64,000 bases of DNA from Cellulomonas hominis (GCF_901521055.1 NZ_CABEGA010000095.1:18869-82868), one strand, 5' to 3'; positions 36,588 through 45,991 are shown, counted from the first letter of the stretch. Translations and numbers: made by a program. Notes: generated by a model from the sequence alone, not told the origin.

Positions 36588-38852
36588 GTGACGACGATCG
36601 AGCTGGACGGTACGGACCAGGTGGGCACGGCCCCGGAGCCGCCCGAGAGCCCCACCGGCCTGCTGGTGCGCAAGCGCGACGGCCGGACGCTCCCGTTCGA
36701 CTCGTCCCGCATCCGCGCGGCCCTCGCGAAGGCGTTCGTCGAGGTGCACGGCGAGGTCACCCCGCTGCACGAGCTGTCGCTGACCGACCTGGAGGCCCGC
36801 ATCACGGGCGAGCTCGCCGCGCGGTTCACCGGCGAGGTGAAGATCTACGAGATCCAGAACGTCGTCGAGCACACGCTGCTGGAGTCCCACGAGTACGAGG
36901 TCGCCCGCGCGTACATCGACTACCGCGTGCAGCGGGACCTGACCCGGAGCAAGGCCCTCGACATCAACCACTCGATCGGCCAGCTCATCGGCAAGGAGCA
37001 GGCGGTCGTCAACGAGAACGCCAACAAGGACAGCGACGTCTTCAACACCCAGCGCGACCTGACGGCCGGCGCGGTGAGCAAGTCGATCGGGCTGCGGATG
37101 CTCCCCGCCCACGTCGCGAACGCGCACGCCAAGGGCGACATCCACTACCACGACCTCGACTACCACCCCTACGCGCCGATGACGAACTGCTGCCTCATCG
37201 ACTTCCGGACGATGCTGAGCGAGGGCTTCCGGATCGGCAACGCGCAGGTGGACCCGCCGCGGTCGATCCAGACGGCGACGGCGCAGATCTCGCAGATCAT
37301 CGCGAACGTGTCGTCCAGCCAGTACGGGGGCTGCTCGGTCAACCGGATCGACGAGCTGCTGGCGCCGTACGCCGAGCGGAACTTCGCGAAGCACCTCGCG
37401 GACGCCGAGCGCTGGATCAGCGAGGCCGACCGCCGGCGCGCGTACGCGGAGGAGAAGACCCGCAAGGACATCTACGACGCGATGCAGTCGCTCGAGTACG
37501 AGATCAACACCCTGTTCACCTCCAACGGGCAGACGCCGTTCACGTCGGTGGGCTTCGGGCTGGGGGAGGGCTGGTTCGAGCGCGAGATCCAGCGGGCGAT
37601 CCTGCAGATCCGCATCGGCGGGCTCGGCAAGGAGCGGCGGACCGCGATCTTCCCGAAGCTCATCTTCACCCTGAAGCGCGGGCTGAACCTCGCGGCGGAC
37701 GACCCGAACTACGACATCAAGCAGCTGGCCGTCGAGTGCGCGACGAAGCGCATGTACCCGGACGTCCTGAGCTACGACAAGATCGTCGAGATCACGGGCT
37801 CGTTCAAGGTGCCGATGGGCTGCCGCTCGTTCCTGCAGGGCTGGGCGGACGAGGACGGCCGGGACGTGGTCGAGGGCCGGATGAACCTGGGCGTCGTCAC
37901 GCTCAACGTGCCCCGCATCGCGCTGGAGACCCGCGGCGACCTGGACGCGTTCTGGGCGCTGCTGGACGAGCGGCTCGAGACCGTGCACGACGCGATGCTC
38001 TACCGCGTCGAGCGGTGCAAGGAGGCCGTGCCGGCCAACGCCCCGATCCTCTACGTGCACGGGGCGTTCGGCCGCCGGCTCGCCCCCGGCGACGACGTCG
38101 ACGCCCTGTTCCGGGACGGTCGCGCCACGGTGTCGCTCGGCTACATCGGCCTGTACGAGGCCGCGGCCGCGTTCTACGGCGGCGCCTGGGAGTCGGACCC
38201 GGAGGCCAAGGAGTTCACGCTGCGCGTCCTGCGCACCCTGTCCACGCACGCCCGCGAGTGGACCGCCCGGCACGGGTACCAGTTCAGCGTCTACTCCACG
38301 CCGAGCGAGTCCCTCACGGACCGGTTCTGCCGGCTCGACAAGAAGAAGTTCGGCTCGGTGCCGGACATCACCGACAAGGACTACTACACGAACAGCTTCC
38401 ACTACGACGTCCGCAAGGCGCCGACCCCGTTCGAGAAGCTCGACTTCGAGCAGGACTACGCGCCCCTGACGTCGGGCGGGTTCATCCACTACTGCGAGTA
38501 CCCCGTGCTGCAGCAGAACCCCAAGGCGCTGGAGGCGGTGTGGGACTACGCCTACGACCGGGTCGGCTACCTCGGGACGAACACCCCGATCGACCGCTGC
38601 CTGGAGTGCGGGTTCTCCGGTGACTTCACGCCGACGGAGCGCGGGTTCGCGTGCCCCGGCTGCGGCAACACCGACCCGCGCACCTGCGACGTCGTGAAGC
38701 GCACGTGCGGCTACCTGGGCAACCCGCAGCAGCGGCCCATGGTGCACGGGCGGCACGTCGAGATCTCGTCCCGCGTGAAGCACCTCGCGGGCAGCACCGG
38801 CGCGATGCCCGGCGGCGAGACGCCCACCGGCGACGCGCCCGCCGCCGTCTGA
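36588..38852 (+). CDS. nrdD: Anaerobic (class III) ribonucleoside-triphosphate reductase
   Basis: A ~754-aa glycyl-radical enzyme reducing NTPs to dNTPs under anoxia. The N-terminal ATP-cone starts LLVRKRDGRTLPFDSSRIR. Catalytic-core motifs include DIHYHDLDYHPYAPMTNC and SQYGGCSVNRID. The C-terminal zinc site is CLEC plus CPGC, and the radical Gly is in RTCGYLGNPQQRP. GTG 36588 is preferred to GTG 36582 because GGGGAG (36574-36579) is 8 nt before it. Activated by NrdG, encoded 4 bp after the stop. Confidence 0.96.
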   Translation: MTTIELDGTDQVGTAPEPPESPTGLLVRKRDGRTLPFDSSRIRAALAKAFVEVHGEVTPLHELSLTDLEARITGELAARFTGEVKIYEIQNVVEHTLLESHEYEVARAYIDYRVQRDLTRSKALDINHSIGQLIGKEQAVVNENANKDSDVFNTQRDLTAGAVSKSIGLRMLPAHVANAHAKGDIHYHDLDYHPYAPMTNCCLIDFRTMLSEGFRIGNAQVDPPRSIQTATAQISQIIANVSSSQYGGCSVNRIDELLAPYAERNFAKHLADAERWISEADRRRAYAEEKTRKDIYDAMQSLEYEINTLFTSNGQTPFTSVGFGLGEGWFEREIQRAILQIRIGGLGKERRTAIFPKLIFTLKRGLNLAADDPNYDIKQLAVECATKRMYPDVLSYDKIVEITGSFKVPMGCRSFLQGWADEDGRDVVEGRMNLGVVTLNVPRIALETRGDLDAFWALLDERLETVHDAMLYRVERCKEAVPANAPILYVHGAFGRRLAPGDDVDALFRDGRATVSLGYIGLYEAAAAFYGGAWESDPEAKEFTLRVLRTLSTHAREWTARHGYQFSVYSTPSESLTDRFCRLDKKKFGSVPDITDKDYYTNSFHYDVRKAPTPFEKLDFEQDYAPLTSGGFIHYCEYPVLQQNPKALEAVWDYAYDRVGYLGTNTPIDRCLECGFSGDFTPTERGFACPGCGNTDPRTCDVVKRTCGYLGNPQQRPMVHGRHVEISSRVKHLAGSTGAMPGGETPTGDAPAAV

Positions 38853-38856
38853 CGCC

Positions 38857-39474
38857 GTGGCGCGGGACCCACGACCCGGCCAGTGGCGCGCGGCCGCCCT
38901 GAGCCAGGACCACGTCGCCGACTACAAGCCGTTCGTCATGGTCGACGGCGAGGGCGTCCGGTGCAGCCTGTACGTCAGCGGCTGCCCGTTCGCCTGCGCC
39001 GGCTGCTTCAACGAGGCCGCGTGGTCGTTCCGGTACGGCCGGCCCTTCGACGACGAGCTCGGCGACCGGATCGCCGCGGACCTCGCGCACGAGGCCGTCC
39101 AGGGCCTGTCGCTGCTGGGCGGCGAGCCGTTCCTCAGCACCGGCGTGTGCCTGCGGGTGGTGCGGCGGCTACGCGCGGAGCACGGTCGCGGCAAGGACGT
39201 GTGGTGCTGGACGGGCTACACGTTCGAGGAGCTGCTGGCCGAGGCCGGTGCCGGGCAGGACGACAAGCGGGAGCTGCTCGCCGAGCTGGACGTGCTGGTC
39301 GACGGCCGGTTCGAGCTCGCCGAGCGGGACCTGACGCTGGCGTTCCGCGGCAGCCGGAACCAGCGGGTGCTCGACGTGCCGCGGTCGCTGGCCGCCGGTC
39401 GCGCGGTGCCGTGGGCCGGGGCGCGTGACGCAGACGCCGCGGCGGAGCAGGTGGACCGCCGCGCGCTCATCTGA
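38857..39474 (+). CDS. nrdG: Anaerobic ribonucleotide reductase activating protein (radical SAM)
   Basis: A 205-aa radical-SAM activase. The cluster motif CPFACAGC fits CX3CX2C and is followed by FNEAAWSFRYGRPF; LSLLGGEPFLS is the SAM-binding GGE motif; later VWCWTGYTFEELL is typical of NrdG. It installs the glycyl radical on NrdD. GTG 38857 lies just after the nrdD stop. The C-terminal ~20 residues are a poorly conserved acidic tail. Confidence 0.95.
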   Translation: MARDPRPGQWRAAALSQDHVADYKPFVMVDGEGVRCSLYVSGCPFACAGCFNEAAWSFRYGRPFDDELGDRIAADLAHEAVQGLSLLGGEPFLSTGVCLRVVRRLRAEHGRGKDVWCWTGYTFEELLAEAGAGQDDKRELLAELDVLVDGRFELAERDLTLAFRGSRNQRVLDVPRSLAAGRAVPWAGARDADAAAEQVDRRALI

Positions 39475-39536
39475 CCTGGAGCTGGACCTGGGCGCCATCG
39501 CGCGCGCGTGAGCCGGTCCGGTGCCACGCTCGCCCC

Positions 39537-40316
39537 ATGACCGGACACATGCAGAACGCCGCGTCCCGCGCCGGGGACCACCCGCTCCTCGAGAAGGGCG
39601 CCCGGCTCGGCTACGCGGCGAGCGGCGTCCTGCACCTGCTGCTCGCCTGGGTGACCGTCCAGCTCGCGTGGTCGTCCGGCGGGGAGCAGGCCGACCAGCA
39701 GGGCGCGCTCGCGCAGCTCGCGGGGAACGGGCTCGGCAAGGCGCTGCTGTGGGTGCTGGTCGTGGGGTTCGTGCTGCTGGCGCTCTGGCAGGTCACGGAG
39801 GCGGTCGCCTGGGGCGAGGCCTCCGACCGTGCGAAGGCCGCGGGCAAGGCCGTGGTGTACGCGGTGCTGGCCTGGACGACCGTGTCGGTGCTGACCAGCG
39901 GCTCGGGCGGCGGGTCCGGCGGGTCCGGGGGCCAGACGGCCGGGCTGATGTCCTCGGGCGCCGGCCGGGTGCTGGTCGGGCTCGTCGGCGTGGGCGTCGT
40001 CGTGGTCGGCGGGTACCACGTGGTGAAGGGCTGGACGGAGAAGTTCCTCGAGGACCTCGAGAGCAGCCCGGCCCCGTGGGTCCGCACCGCCGGCCGGGTC
40101 GGCTACATCGGCAAGGGCGCGGCGCTCGCGGTCGTCGGGGTGCTGCTGGTGGTCGCCGCCGTGCAGAGCGACCCCGAGAAGGCGCAGGGGCTCGACGGGG
40201 CGCTGCACGCGCTGGCGGACCTGCCGTTCGGCGCGGTGCTGCTCACCCTGGTGGCGCTCGGGTTCGCGGCGTACGGGGTGTACGCGTTCGGCCGGGCGCG
40301 GCACGCGAAGGTCTGA
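39537..40316 (+). CDS. DUF1206 membrane protein
   Basis: A 259-aa polytopic membrane protein with six helices arranged as three repeated two-helix units, the DUF1206 pattern: each unit begins like ARLGYAASGVLHLLLAW or GRVGYIGKGAALAVVGV. A Gly/Ser-rich loop (GSGGGSGGSGG) lies between units 1 and 2. Function unknown. CACGCT ends 6 nt before ATG 39537, a possible leaderless start. Confidence 0.9.
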   Translation: MTGHMQNAASRAGDHPLLEKGARLGYAASGVLHLLLAWVTVQLAWSSGGEQADQQGALAQLAGNGLGKALLWVLVVGFVLLALWQVTEAVAWGEASDRAKAAGKAVVYAVLAWTTVSVLTSGSGGGSGGSGGQTAGLMSSGAGRVLVGLVGVGVVVVGGYHVVKGWTEKFLEDLESSPAPWVRTAGRVGYIGKGAALAVVGVLLVVAAVQSDPEKAQGLDGALHALADLPFGAVLLTLVALGFAAYGVYAFGRARHAKV

Positions 40317-40361
40317 GCGGGCCCCGTCCCCCGGCCCCTTCTCCCCACCCCGCCGCAGGGC

Positions 40362-40367
40362 TAGCGT
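40362..40367 (+). promoter_or_regulatory. -10 element of RibD-like gene (leaderless)
   Basis: TAGCGT ends 6 nt before ATG 40374; no ribosome binding site is visible, so the message probably starts at the ATG. Confidence 0.5.
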
Positions 40368-40373
40368 CGGGCC

Positions 40374-40970
40374 ATGGGACAGGTCATCGCGTCGGCGACG
40401 ATGTCGCTGGACGGCTTCATCGCCCGGCAGGACCACGGCATCGACGAGCTGTTCGCGTGGTACGAGAACGGTGACGTGGTGGTCGAGAACCACGGCGACC
40501 TGCCCCCGTTCCGCCTGACCCGGGCGAGCGCGGAGTACTGGCTGGCCTGGCGCGCGTCCCTCGGGGCGCTCGTCGTGGGGCGGGAGCTGTTCGACCTCAC
40601 GGACGGCTGGGGCGGCGCGCACCCGCTCGGGGTGCCGTTCGTGGTCCTGACGCACCGGCCCGTCGCGGCGTCCGCGGCGCTCGGCTCACCGGACCTCGTC
40701 GTGATGCACGAGGGGATCGGCGAGGCCGTGGCCGCCGCGCAGGAGATCGCGGGGGACGCCGTGGTGGGCGTGGCGGCGGGGACCATCGCGACGCAGGCGC
40801 TGCACGCGGGGCTGCTCGACGCCGTGAACGTCGACCTGGTGCCGGTGGTGCTCGGGTCCGGCCGCCGCTACTTCACCGGCGACGCGGGCTGGCCCGCGGT
40901 GCTCGGCGACCCGACGTCGGTCGTGCAGGGCCGGCACGTCACCCACCTGTCGTTCCCGGTCCTGCGCTGA
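40374..40970 (+). CDS. Dihydrofolate-reductase-family protein (RibD C-terminal domain)
   Basis: A 198-aa RibD_C-type NADPH-dependent reductase. Motifs: N-terminal VIASATMSLDGFIA, GALVVGRELFDLTDGWGG, HPLGVPFVVLTHRP and the terminal strand LVPVVLGSGRRYF. Such stand-alone domains reduce pterin- or flavin-like substrates; the natural substrate here is unknown. Its 3-prime end overlaps by 32 bp the 3-prime end of a second family member on the opposite strand. Confidence 0.9.
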   Translation: MGQVIASATMSLDGFIARQDHGIDELFAWYENGDVVVENHGDLPPFRLTRASAEYWLAWRASLGALVVGRELFDLTDGWGGAHPLGVPFVVLTHRPVAASAALGSPDLVVMHEGIGEAVAAAQEIAGDAVVGVAAGTIATQALHAGLLDAVNVDLVPVVLGSGRRYFTGDAGWPAVLGDPTSVVQGRHVTHLSFPVLR

Positions 40971-41556
40971 CGGGCGCTGCGGTGACGGGCTCCGGTGCGC
41001 CCGGGCGTACGCGGTGGTGCAGGTGCGCGACCCCGTTCCCGAACCGCCGGACGCCGAGCAGCTCCAGGTCGAGCCGCACCCCGCGCGGCAGCGCCCGGGT
41101 CCCGCCGCCGACCAGCACCGGTGACACGAACAGGTGCACCTCGCCGACCAGCCCGGCGCGGAACGCGTGCGCCGACAGGTGCGCCCCGCCGACCAGCACG
41201 TCGTGCGGGGAGCTCGCGAGCAGCCGCCGCACCGCCCCGGGGTCGAACGTCGGCTCGACCTGCGTGCGGGTGCTGCGCGGCTCCGTGAGCGTCGTGGAGT
41301 ACACGACCTTGTGCGCCGCGCGCCAGAGCTGGGCGAAGTCCTGCACCGCCGGGGACTGGTCGGCCGTCGGCATCGTCTCCCACGCGACCATGACGTCGTA
41401 CAGGCGCCGCCCGTAGAGGTACGTGCCGACGCCGCGGTGCAGGTCGTTGACCGCCTGGTGCACCTCCTCGTCGGGGACGCTCCAGTCGAACCGGCCCGAC
41501 CGGTCGGCGACGAAGCCGTCGAGGGACGTGATCGCGGAGTACACGAGCGTGGCCAT
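40939..41556 (-). CDS. Dihydrofolate-reductase-family protein (second copy)
   Basis: A 205-aa RibD_C/DHFR-like reductase, from ATG 41556 with GGGGAGG upstream. Motifs: LVYSAITSLDGFVADRSGRF, GTYLYGRRLYDVMVAWE, VGGAHLSAHAFRAGLVGEVH and FVSPVLVGGGTRALP. The C-terminal ~25 residues (APEPVTAAPVSAGPG) fall outside the domain and overlap the opposite gene. It belongs to a different subfamily from 40374-40970, so this is not a recent duplication. Confidence 0.9.
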   Translation of the reverse strand: MATLVYSAITSLDGFVADRSGRFDWSVPDEEVHQAVNDLHRGVGTYLYGRRLYDVMVAWETMPTADQSPAVQDFAQLWRAAHKVVYSTTLTEPRSTRTQVEPTFDPGAVRRLLASSPHDVLVGGAHLSAHAFRAGLVGEVHLFVSPVLVGGGTRALPRGVRLDLELLGVRRFGNGVAHLHHRVRPGAPEPVTAAPVSAGPGTTGG

Positions 41557-41644
41557 GCCGACCTCCCCGGTGCGTCCCCGCGACGGCGCGGGGGCTCTGC
41601 GGACAGCACAGCACAACGGGCCACGCGGGGCCACGCACGGGCCC

Positions 41645-41650
41645 TAGAGT
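41645..41650 (+). promoter_or_regulatory. -10 element of LLM-class oxidoreductase (leaderless)
   Basis: TAGAGT ends 6 nt before the GTG start at 41657; no ribosome binding site precedes the start. Confidence 0.5.
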
Positions 41651-41656
41651 CGTCGC

Positions 41657-42628
41657 GTGAGCCTCGACGACGCGACCCCCGGCCTGCCCGACATCGGCGT
41701 GATCCTGCCCCGTGACCTGCCCGTGGACCAGGTGCTGCCCTACGTGCGGCGCGCGGACGAGCTCGGCTTCGCGGAGCTGTGGGTCGTGGAGGACCTCGGG
41801 TTCCGCGGCGGGATGGCGCAGGCCGCCGCGGCGCTCGCGGTGACGGAGCGGATCCGCGTCGGGGTGGGGATCCTGCCCGTCGGCGCCCGGAACGTGGCGT
41901 TCGCCGCGATGGAGGCCGCGACCGTCGCCGAGCTGTTCCCCGGCCGGCTGCACCTGGGCATCGGGCACGGGATGCCGGACTGGATGCGGCAGGTCGGTGC
42001 GTGGCCGGCGAGCCCGCTCACCGCGTTCGAGGAGTACGTGACGGCGCTGCGGGCGCTGCTGCGCGGCGAGGAGGTCACCGTCAGCGGCCGGTACGTGCAG
42101 CTGGACCGCGTGCGGCTGGAGAGCCCGCCCGCGGTGGTGCCGCCCGTGCTGGCCGGGGTGCGGGGGCCGAAGTCGCTGGCCGTCGCCGGCCGGTGCGCGG
42201 ACGGGACGGTGCTCGCCGAGCCCGTCGGACCCGAGTACGTCCGCGCGGCGCGCGGGCACATCGGTGACGCGCCGGGCCACCGGGTGGTCGGCTACGAGGT
42301 CGCCGCGGTCGACGCGGACCCGGCTGCGGCGCGCGCCGCCGTCCGGCCCCTGCTCGGCTGGATGGGCCAGCCGTCGTGGGCCCCGCACGTCGACCCGCTG
42401 TCGTTCGGTGCGGAGCTCCGCGCGCTGAGCGAGCGCCACCCCGACCCCGACGCCTTCGCCGCCGAGCTGCCCGAGGCCTGGATCGACGAGCTGGCCGTGG
42501 TCGGCACGCCCGAGCAGGCGCGGGCGCGGATCGCGGCGATCGGCGCGGCCGGGGCGGACGCGGTGGCGCTCGCCCCGGCCGGACCGGACCGGCTCGCAGC
42601 CCTGGAGGCGCTCGCCGGGGTGCTCTGA
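41657..42628 (+). CDS. LLM-class (luciferase-like) F420/flavin-dependent oxidoreductase
   Basis: A 323-aa TIM-barrel oxidoreductase. Family features: DIGVILPRDLPVDQVLPYVR, ADELGFAELWVVEDL, RIRVGVGILPVGARNVAF, the FPGRLHLGIGHGMPDWM segment, and C-terminal ELAVVGTPEQARARI. Such proteins use F420H2 or FMNH2; which one cannot be decided from sequence. A substrate is not assignable. Confidence 0.88.
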   Translation: MSLDDATPGLPDIGVILPRDLPVDQVLPYVRRADELGFAELWVVEDLGFRGGMAQAAAALAVTERIRVGVGILPVGARNVAFAAMEAATVAELFPGRLHLGIGHGMPDWMRQVGAWPASPLTAFEEYVTALRALLRGEEVTVSGRYVQLDRVRLESPPAVVPPVLAGVRGPKSLAVAGRCADGTVLAEPVGPEYVRAARGHIGDAPGHRVVGYEVAAVDADPAAARAAVRPLLGWMGQPSWAPHVDPLSFGAELRALSERHPDPDAFAAELPEAWIDELAVVGTPEQARARIAAIGAAGADAVALAPAGPDRLAALEALAGVL

Positions 42629-42659
42629 CCCCCGGCCGGGACCGGGGCGGGGACTCCGG

Positions 42660-43151
42660 TCAGGAGGGGCGTGCGACCAGGGCGACGAACTGGGTGCTGC
42701 GCTCCTGGAGCCCCGCGATGCGCCGGGCGACCACCCCGGCGGCGTCGTTCCCCGCCTCGGCGATGGTCGGGCGGCGGCGGGCGTTCGCGGAGCACGCGAA
42801 GTCCGTGCAGATCAGCGTGCCCGCGGTGTCGCCGTTCCGGCCTGCGACGCCGGCCCGCTTCGCGACGAACAGGGCGACCTCGTTGGTCGCGACGACGTCC
42901 TCGCACCACGCGCACACGGCGTTGCGCTTGGTGCCGCCGTCCGCCGCGCGGAGCACGATGCCGACGAGCCGGTCGTCCAGCCAGGTCACGACGTACGAGC
43001 GGCGGGGGTTCTTGGGGTCGGCCCACCCCAGGTAGTCGAGGCGGTCCCAGTCCGTCGCGGCGAGGCCGGCGGGCAGGGTGGCCTGGGCCGCCTCGCGGCG
43101 GGAGCAGTTGACGAAGGACGCGCGGATCTGGGCATCGGTGACGGGACGCAT
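42660..43151 (-). CDS. FBP-domain (EF-G-binding, treble-clef zinc) protein
   Basis: A 163-aa protein from ATG 43151. The FBP_C-type region contains IRASFVNCSRREAAQATLP, then WADPKNPRRSYVVTW and two Cys pairs: NAVCAWCED and CTDFACSANARRR, which form a zinc-binding treble clef. Proteins of this family bind elongation factor G and can relieve fusidic acid inhibition in some species. That role here is inferred from family. Confidence 0.82.
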   Translation of the reverse strand: MRPVTDAQIRASFVNCSRREAAQATLPAGLAATDWDRLDYLGWADPKNPRRSYVVTWLDDRLVGIVLRAADGGTKRNAVCAWCEDVVATNEVALFVAKRAGVAGRNGDTAGTLICTDFACSANARRRPTIAEAGNDAAGVVARRIAGLQERSTQFVALVARPS

Positions 43152-43478
43152 GGCGGGGCTCGCTCTCGGATCAGGTCGCCGCGGCGCGCGTCGAGCGCGC
43201 GGGAGTGCGGCTGGGAGGGAGGGCAGGACCCGTCGCGGGGACGACACGGGGACCCGGCCGGGCTCGCGCCGGAGGGCGCGGCGGGCGGGTGGGTCAGCGG
43301 GGCGCGACGGGTGACGTCGCGTCACGCAAGGTGGCCGTGACGGCCGGCCTCGCTCCCTGCGCGCATGCGCCTGCTCCCTCGAGCTCCGTGCTGATCGGCC
43401 GCGGCGGTCCCGCGGCACCGGAGTGATTCTGCCACCACCCCCGGCGGGGTCGTCGACCTCTTTGCCGCGCGGACGACG
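43152..43478. other. Intergenic region without recognised gene
   Basis: About 330 bp upstream of the FBP gene, convergent on no other gene. No start with ribosome binding site, tRNA or clear palindrome is seen apart from the terminator immediately to its right. Confidence 0.5.
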
Positions 43479-43511
43479 ACGGCCCCCCGACCGCGGGGGT
43501 CGGGGGGCCGT
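43479..43511 (-). terminator. Terminator of the LAVTG surface-protein gene
   Basis: A 14-bp perfect stem, ACGGCCCCCCGACC (43479-43492) with 43498-43511 around a 5-nt loop, starting 12 bp beyond the stop of the minus-strand gene. Confidence 0.85.
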
Positions 43512-43523
43512 CGGGCACGTGCG

Positions 43524-45818
43524 TCAGCGGGCGCTGCGCACCCGGCGGGCGACGACCACCAGGCCGGCCCCGACCAGCAGCAGGAGCCAGGCCCCGGCCA
43601 TCAGGGCGCCGCTCTGGGCACCCGTCACGGCGAGGTCGTCGCCGGCCGCGGCCGGGCTCGCGGCCGGAGTCGCCCCGGGGACCGCGAGCACGACCGGGAG
43701 GCTCGCCCAGCGGCCCGAGGTGCCACCGGTCGCGATGACCGTGTGCGCACCCGTCGGGACGTCCGCCGGGATGCTCGCCAGCAGACGGGCGACACCGTTC
43801 GCGTCGGCCACCGCGGTGCCCAGGAACACCGGGTCGGAGTGCAAGTAGAACGCGACCGTCTCACCGGGCTCGAAGCCCTCGGCGACGAGCTCCATCTGCT
43901 GACCCGGGGCCGTGGCGGCCTTCGGGGTCTCCAGCTCCGCGGTCGGCAGCGCGCCCACGCGGGCCGGCTCGCCCCCGACCGTCACCCGGACCGCGCCGGA
44001 GGCGGCGAGGGTGGAGGCGGTCTCGGGCAGGTCGACGACGAGGTCGTGCGTGCCGGGCGTGAGCACCGGCAGGTCGATGGCGATGACGCCGTCCTGCGCG
44101 AGCTGGCCCTGGCCGAGCACCGTCTCACCCTCCCGGACGACGAAGGTCTGCGGCAGGACGAACCCGCCGACGGTGACCTTCAGCGCGCCCTGCGTCGCCA
44201 CCGGGACGTCGAGCGTCGCCGGCGCGGACACGGCGAGCGTGGCCTTGGTGACGGTGACGGTGCCGGACCCCTGGGCCTCGAGGTACGGGTTGGTCGACAT
44301 GTCGACGGCCGTGACCGCGTACCGGGCGAGCATGCTCGGGGTCGGCAGGTACGCCACCGAGACGGCGTACGTGCCCACGGCCAGGCCGGGGACCGTGACG
44401 GACGCCGAGCCCTTGCCGTTCAGCAGCGCGTCGTCCAGGACGATCGCCGAACCGCCGGCCTTCGGGGTCAGCGTCACCCGCACGTCGCCGGCGGGCACGG
44501 GGGCGCCCGCGGGGCCGCTCACCTTGACCGGGACGACCGCGTCGCGGCCGACGACGACGGTCGACGAGCCGACCGTGACGGTCGGGGTGGCCACGGCCGC
44601 CCACGCCCAGGCGTCGTCGTGCACGGTGGTCATGCCGGGGGCGGTGACGGTGGCGCGGACGCGGATGGTCTTGCCGAGGTCGGCGGCGGTGGGGGTGTAC
44701 GTGGCGCCGGGCACGGAGAACTCGTTGTCGCCGATGAACCACTCGTACGCGATCGACGCGCCCGCCCAGCCGGACGGCCGCGGGGTGAGGACCTGGCCGA
44801 GGACGGCCTGGCCGTCGACCGTGCCGTCGAGGGCCAGGTCGCCCGCCGCGATCGTGCCGCGCTGGATCGTCCCCAGGGTCTGGGAGATCGACTTGGCGGT
44901 GCCGGGCGCGAGCGTCGGGTGCGAGCCCGTGACGGTCACGCTGAGCGCCTTGCCCTCCTGGCCGGGCTGCGGGGTGAAGGTCGGGTCCTCGCTGACCGGC
45001 ACGCCGTCGAGGGCCCACGACCAGCTCAGCCGGAGGCCCTGCTCGACGGTCGGCTTCCAGCCGTCCGTCTCGAAGTACGCCGGCTGCCCGACGGTCGGGA
45101 ACGGGCCGTAGCCGTAGTGGCCGGCGGTGACGTCGGTGATGACGTTCACCGAGGAGTAGGAGCCGGACGGCTTGAACCCGGGTGCGCCGGCGTAGTTCGC
45201 GCGCAGCTCGGACCACTCCGTGAAGGTGTAGGTGATCTCCGCGCGGCCGTTCGCGTCGACCGGCGCGGTGCCGGCCACGGTCTGCCCGACCTTGAACTCG
45301 ATCGGCGAGCCGACCGGCACGCCGGTCGTGGTCGCGGCGAGCGTGGCCGGCTGGCCCGCGACGACCGTGCCGGGGGAGACGACGGAGGTGACGGTCTCGA
45401 CGTCACCGACCAGCGCGACGGGGCGGATCTGCGGCTCGGAGGCCTGACCGGAGAGGTAGCAGGCCGCGACGATCGTGTACTGGCCGGCCGCGAGGTCAGC
45501 GTAGTTGATCGTGAACGAGCCGGAGCGGTGCGTGAAGGTGTCCTCGTCGAGGTCGATGTCGCTGGAGGCGATCACGCCCTCCGCGTCCGTCAGCACCCAG
45601 TAGGCACCGAGCCGCGAGCTGGTGTCCAGGTCGCAGCTGAAGTCGTACGTCGCGCTCTCACCGGCGCGCTCGGCACCGGCGACCGGCGGGGAGATCGTCA
45701 CGCTGTTCGCGGCCATCGCCGGCGATGCCGGCAGGACGACGGCCACGACGGCCGCCGCTGCCACCAGGGAGGCGGGACGCCGGAGCCGGCCCCACCATGT
45801 CAGTCGTTCGCGTTGCAT
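43524..45818 (-). CDS. Ig-like-repeat surface protein with LAVTG sorting signal
   Basis: A 764-aa secreted protein. Start ATG 45818 (MQRERLTWWGRLRR). Signal peptide LVAAAAVVAVVLPASPAMA ends before ANSV. The body is repeated beta-sandwich (Ig-like) segments of 90-110 residues with linker prolines and Thr/Val-rich strands, for example GTVTVTKATLAVSAP and TPTVTVGSSTVVVGRD; a WAGASIAYEWFIGDN stretch resembles SLH/Ig-type bacterial repeats. The C-terminus has LAVTG (residues 729-733), a hydrophobic helix (GAWLLLLVGAGLVVVA) and RRVRSAR: an LAxTG sortase-E substrate, presumably anchored by the sortase at 14605. Function (adhesion or carbohydrate binding) is unknown. Confidence 0.85.
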   Translation of the reverse strand: MQRERLTWWGRLRRPASLVAAAAVVAVVLPASPAMAANSVTISPPVAGAERAGESATYDFSCDLDTSSRLGAYWVLTDAEGVIASSDIDLDEDTFTHRSGSFTINYADLAAGQYTIVAACYLSGQASEPQIRPVALVGDVETVTSVVSPGTVVAGQPATLAATTTGVPVGSPIEFKVGQTVAGTAPVDANGRAEITYTFTEWSELRANYAGAPGFKPSGSYSSVNVITDVTAGHYGYGPFPTVGQPAYFETDGWKPTVEQGLRLSWSWALDGVPVSEDPTFTPQPGQEGKALSVTVTGSHPTLAPGTAKSISQTLGTIQRGTIAAGDLALDGTVDGQAVLGQVLTPRPSGWAGASIAYEWFIGDNEFSVPGATYTPTAADLGKTIRVRATVTAPGMTTVHDDAWAWAAVATPTVTVGSSTVVVGRDAVVPVKVSGPAGAPVPAGDVRVTLTPKAGGSAIVLDDALLNGKGSASVTVPGLAVGTYAVSVAYLPTPSMLARYAVTAVDMSTNPYLEAQGSGTVTVTKATLAVSAPATLDVPVATQGALKVTVGGFVLPQTFVVREGETVLGQGQLAQDGVIAIDLPVLTPGTHDLVVDLPETASTLAASGAVRVTVGGEPARVGALPTAELETPKAATAPGQQMELVAEGFEPGETVAFYLHSDPVFLGTAVADANGVARLLASIPADVPTGAHTVIATGGTSGRWASLPVVLAVPGATPAASPAAAGDDLAVTGAQSGALMAGAWLLLLVGAGLVVVARRVRSAR

Positions 45819-45991
45819 GGGCTTCCCTCGTCTCGACGGGGACCCATCCCCGACCTGTTCTGGACGGGGCCCTGATCGGCGGGAGATCACGACGCGTCAG
45901 GAAAACTGAGGGTCGGCTGCGACGGTCCGGGTGCTACCACCCACAGCGCATGCACAGCACGGCTCGTCGCGCGAGCCGCGAGCACGGCCCG

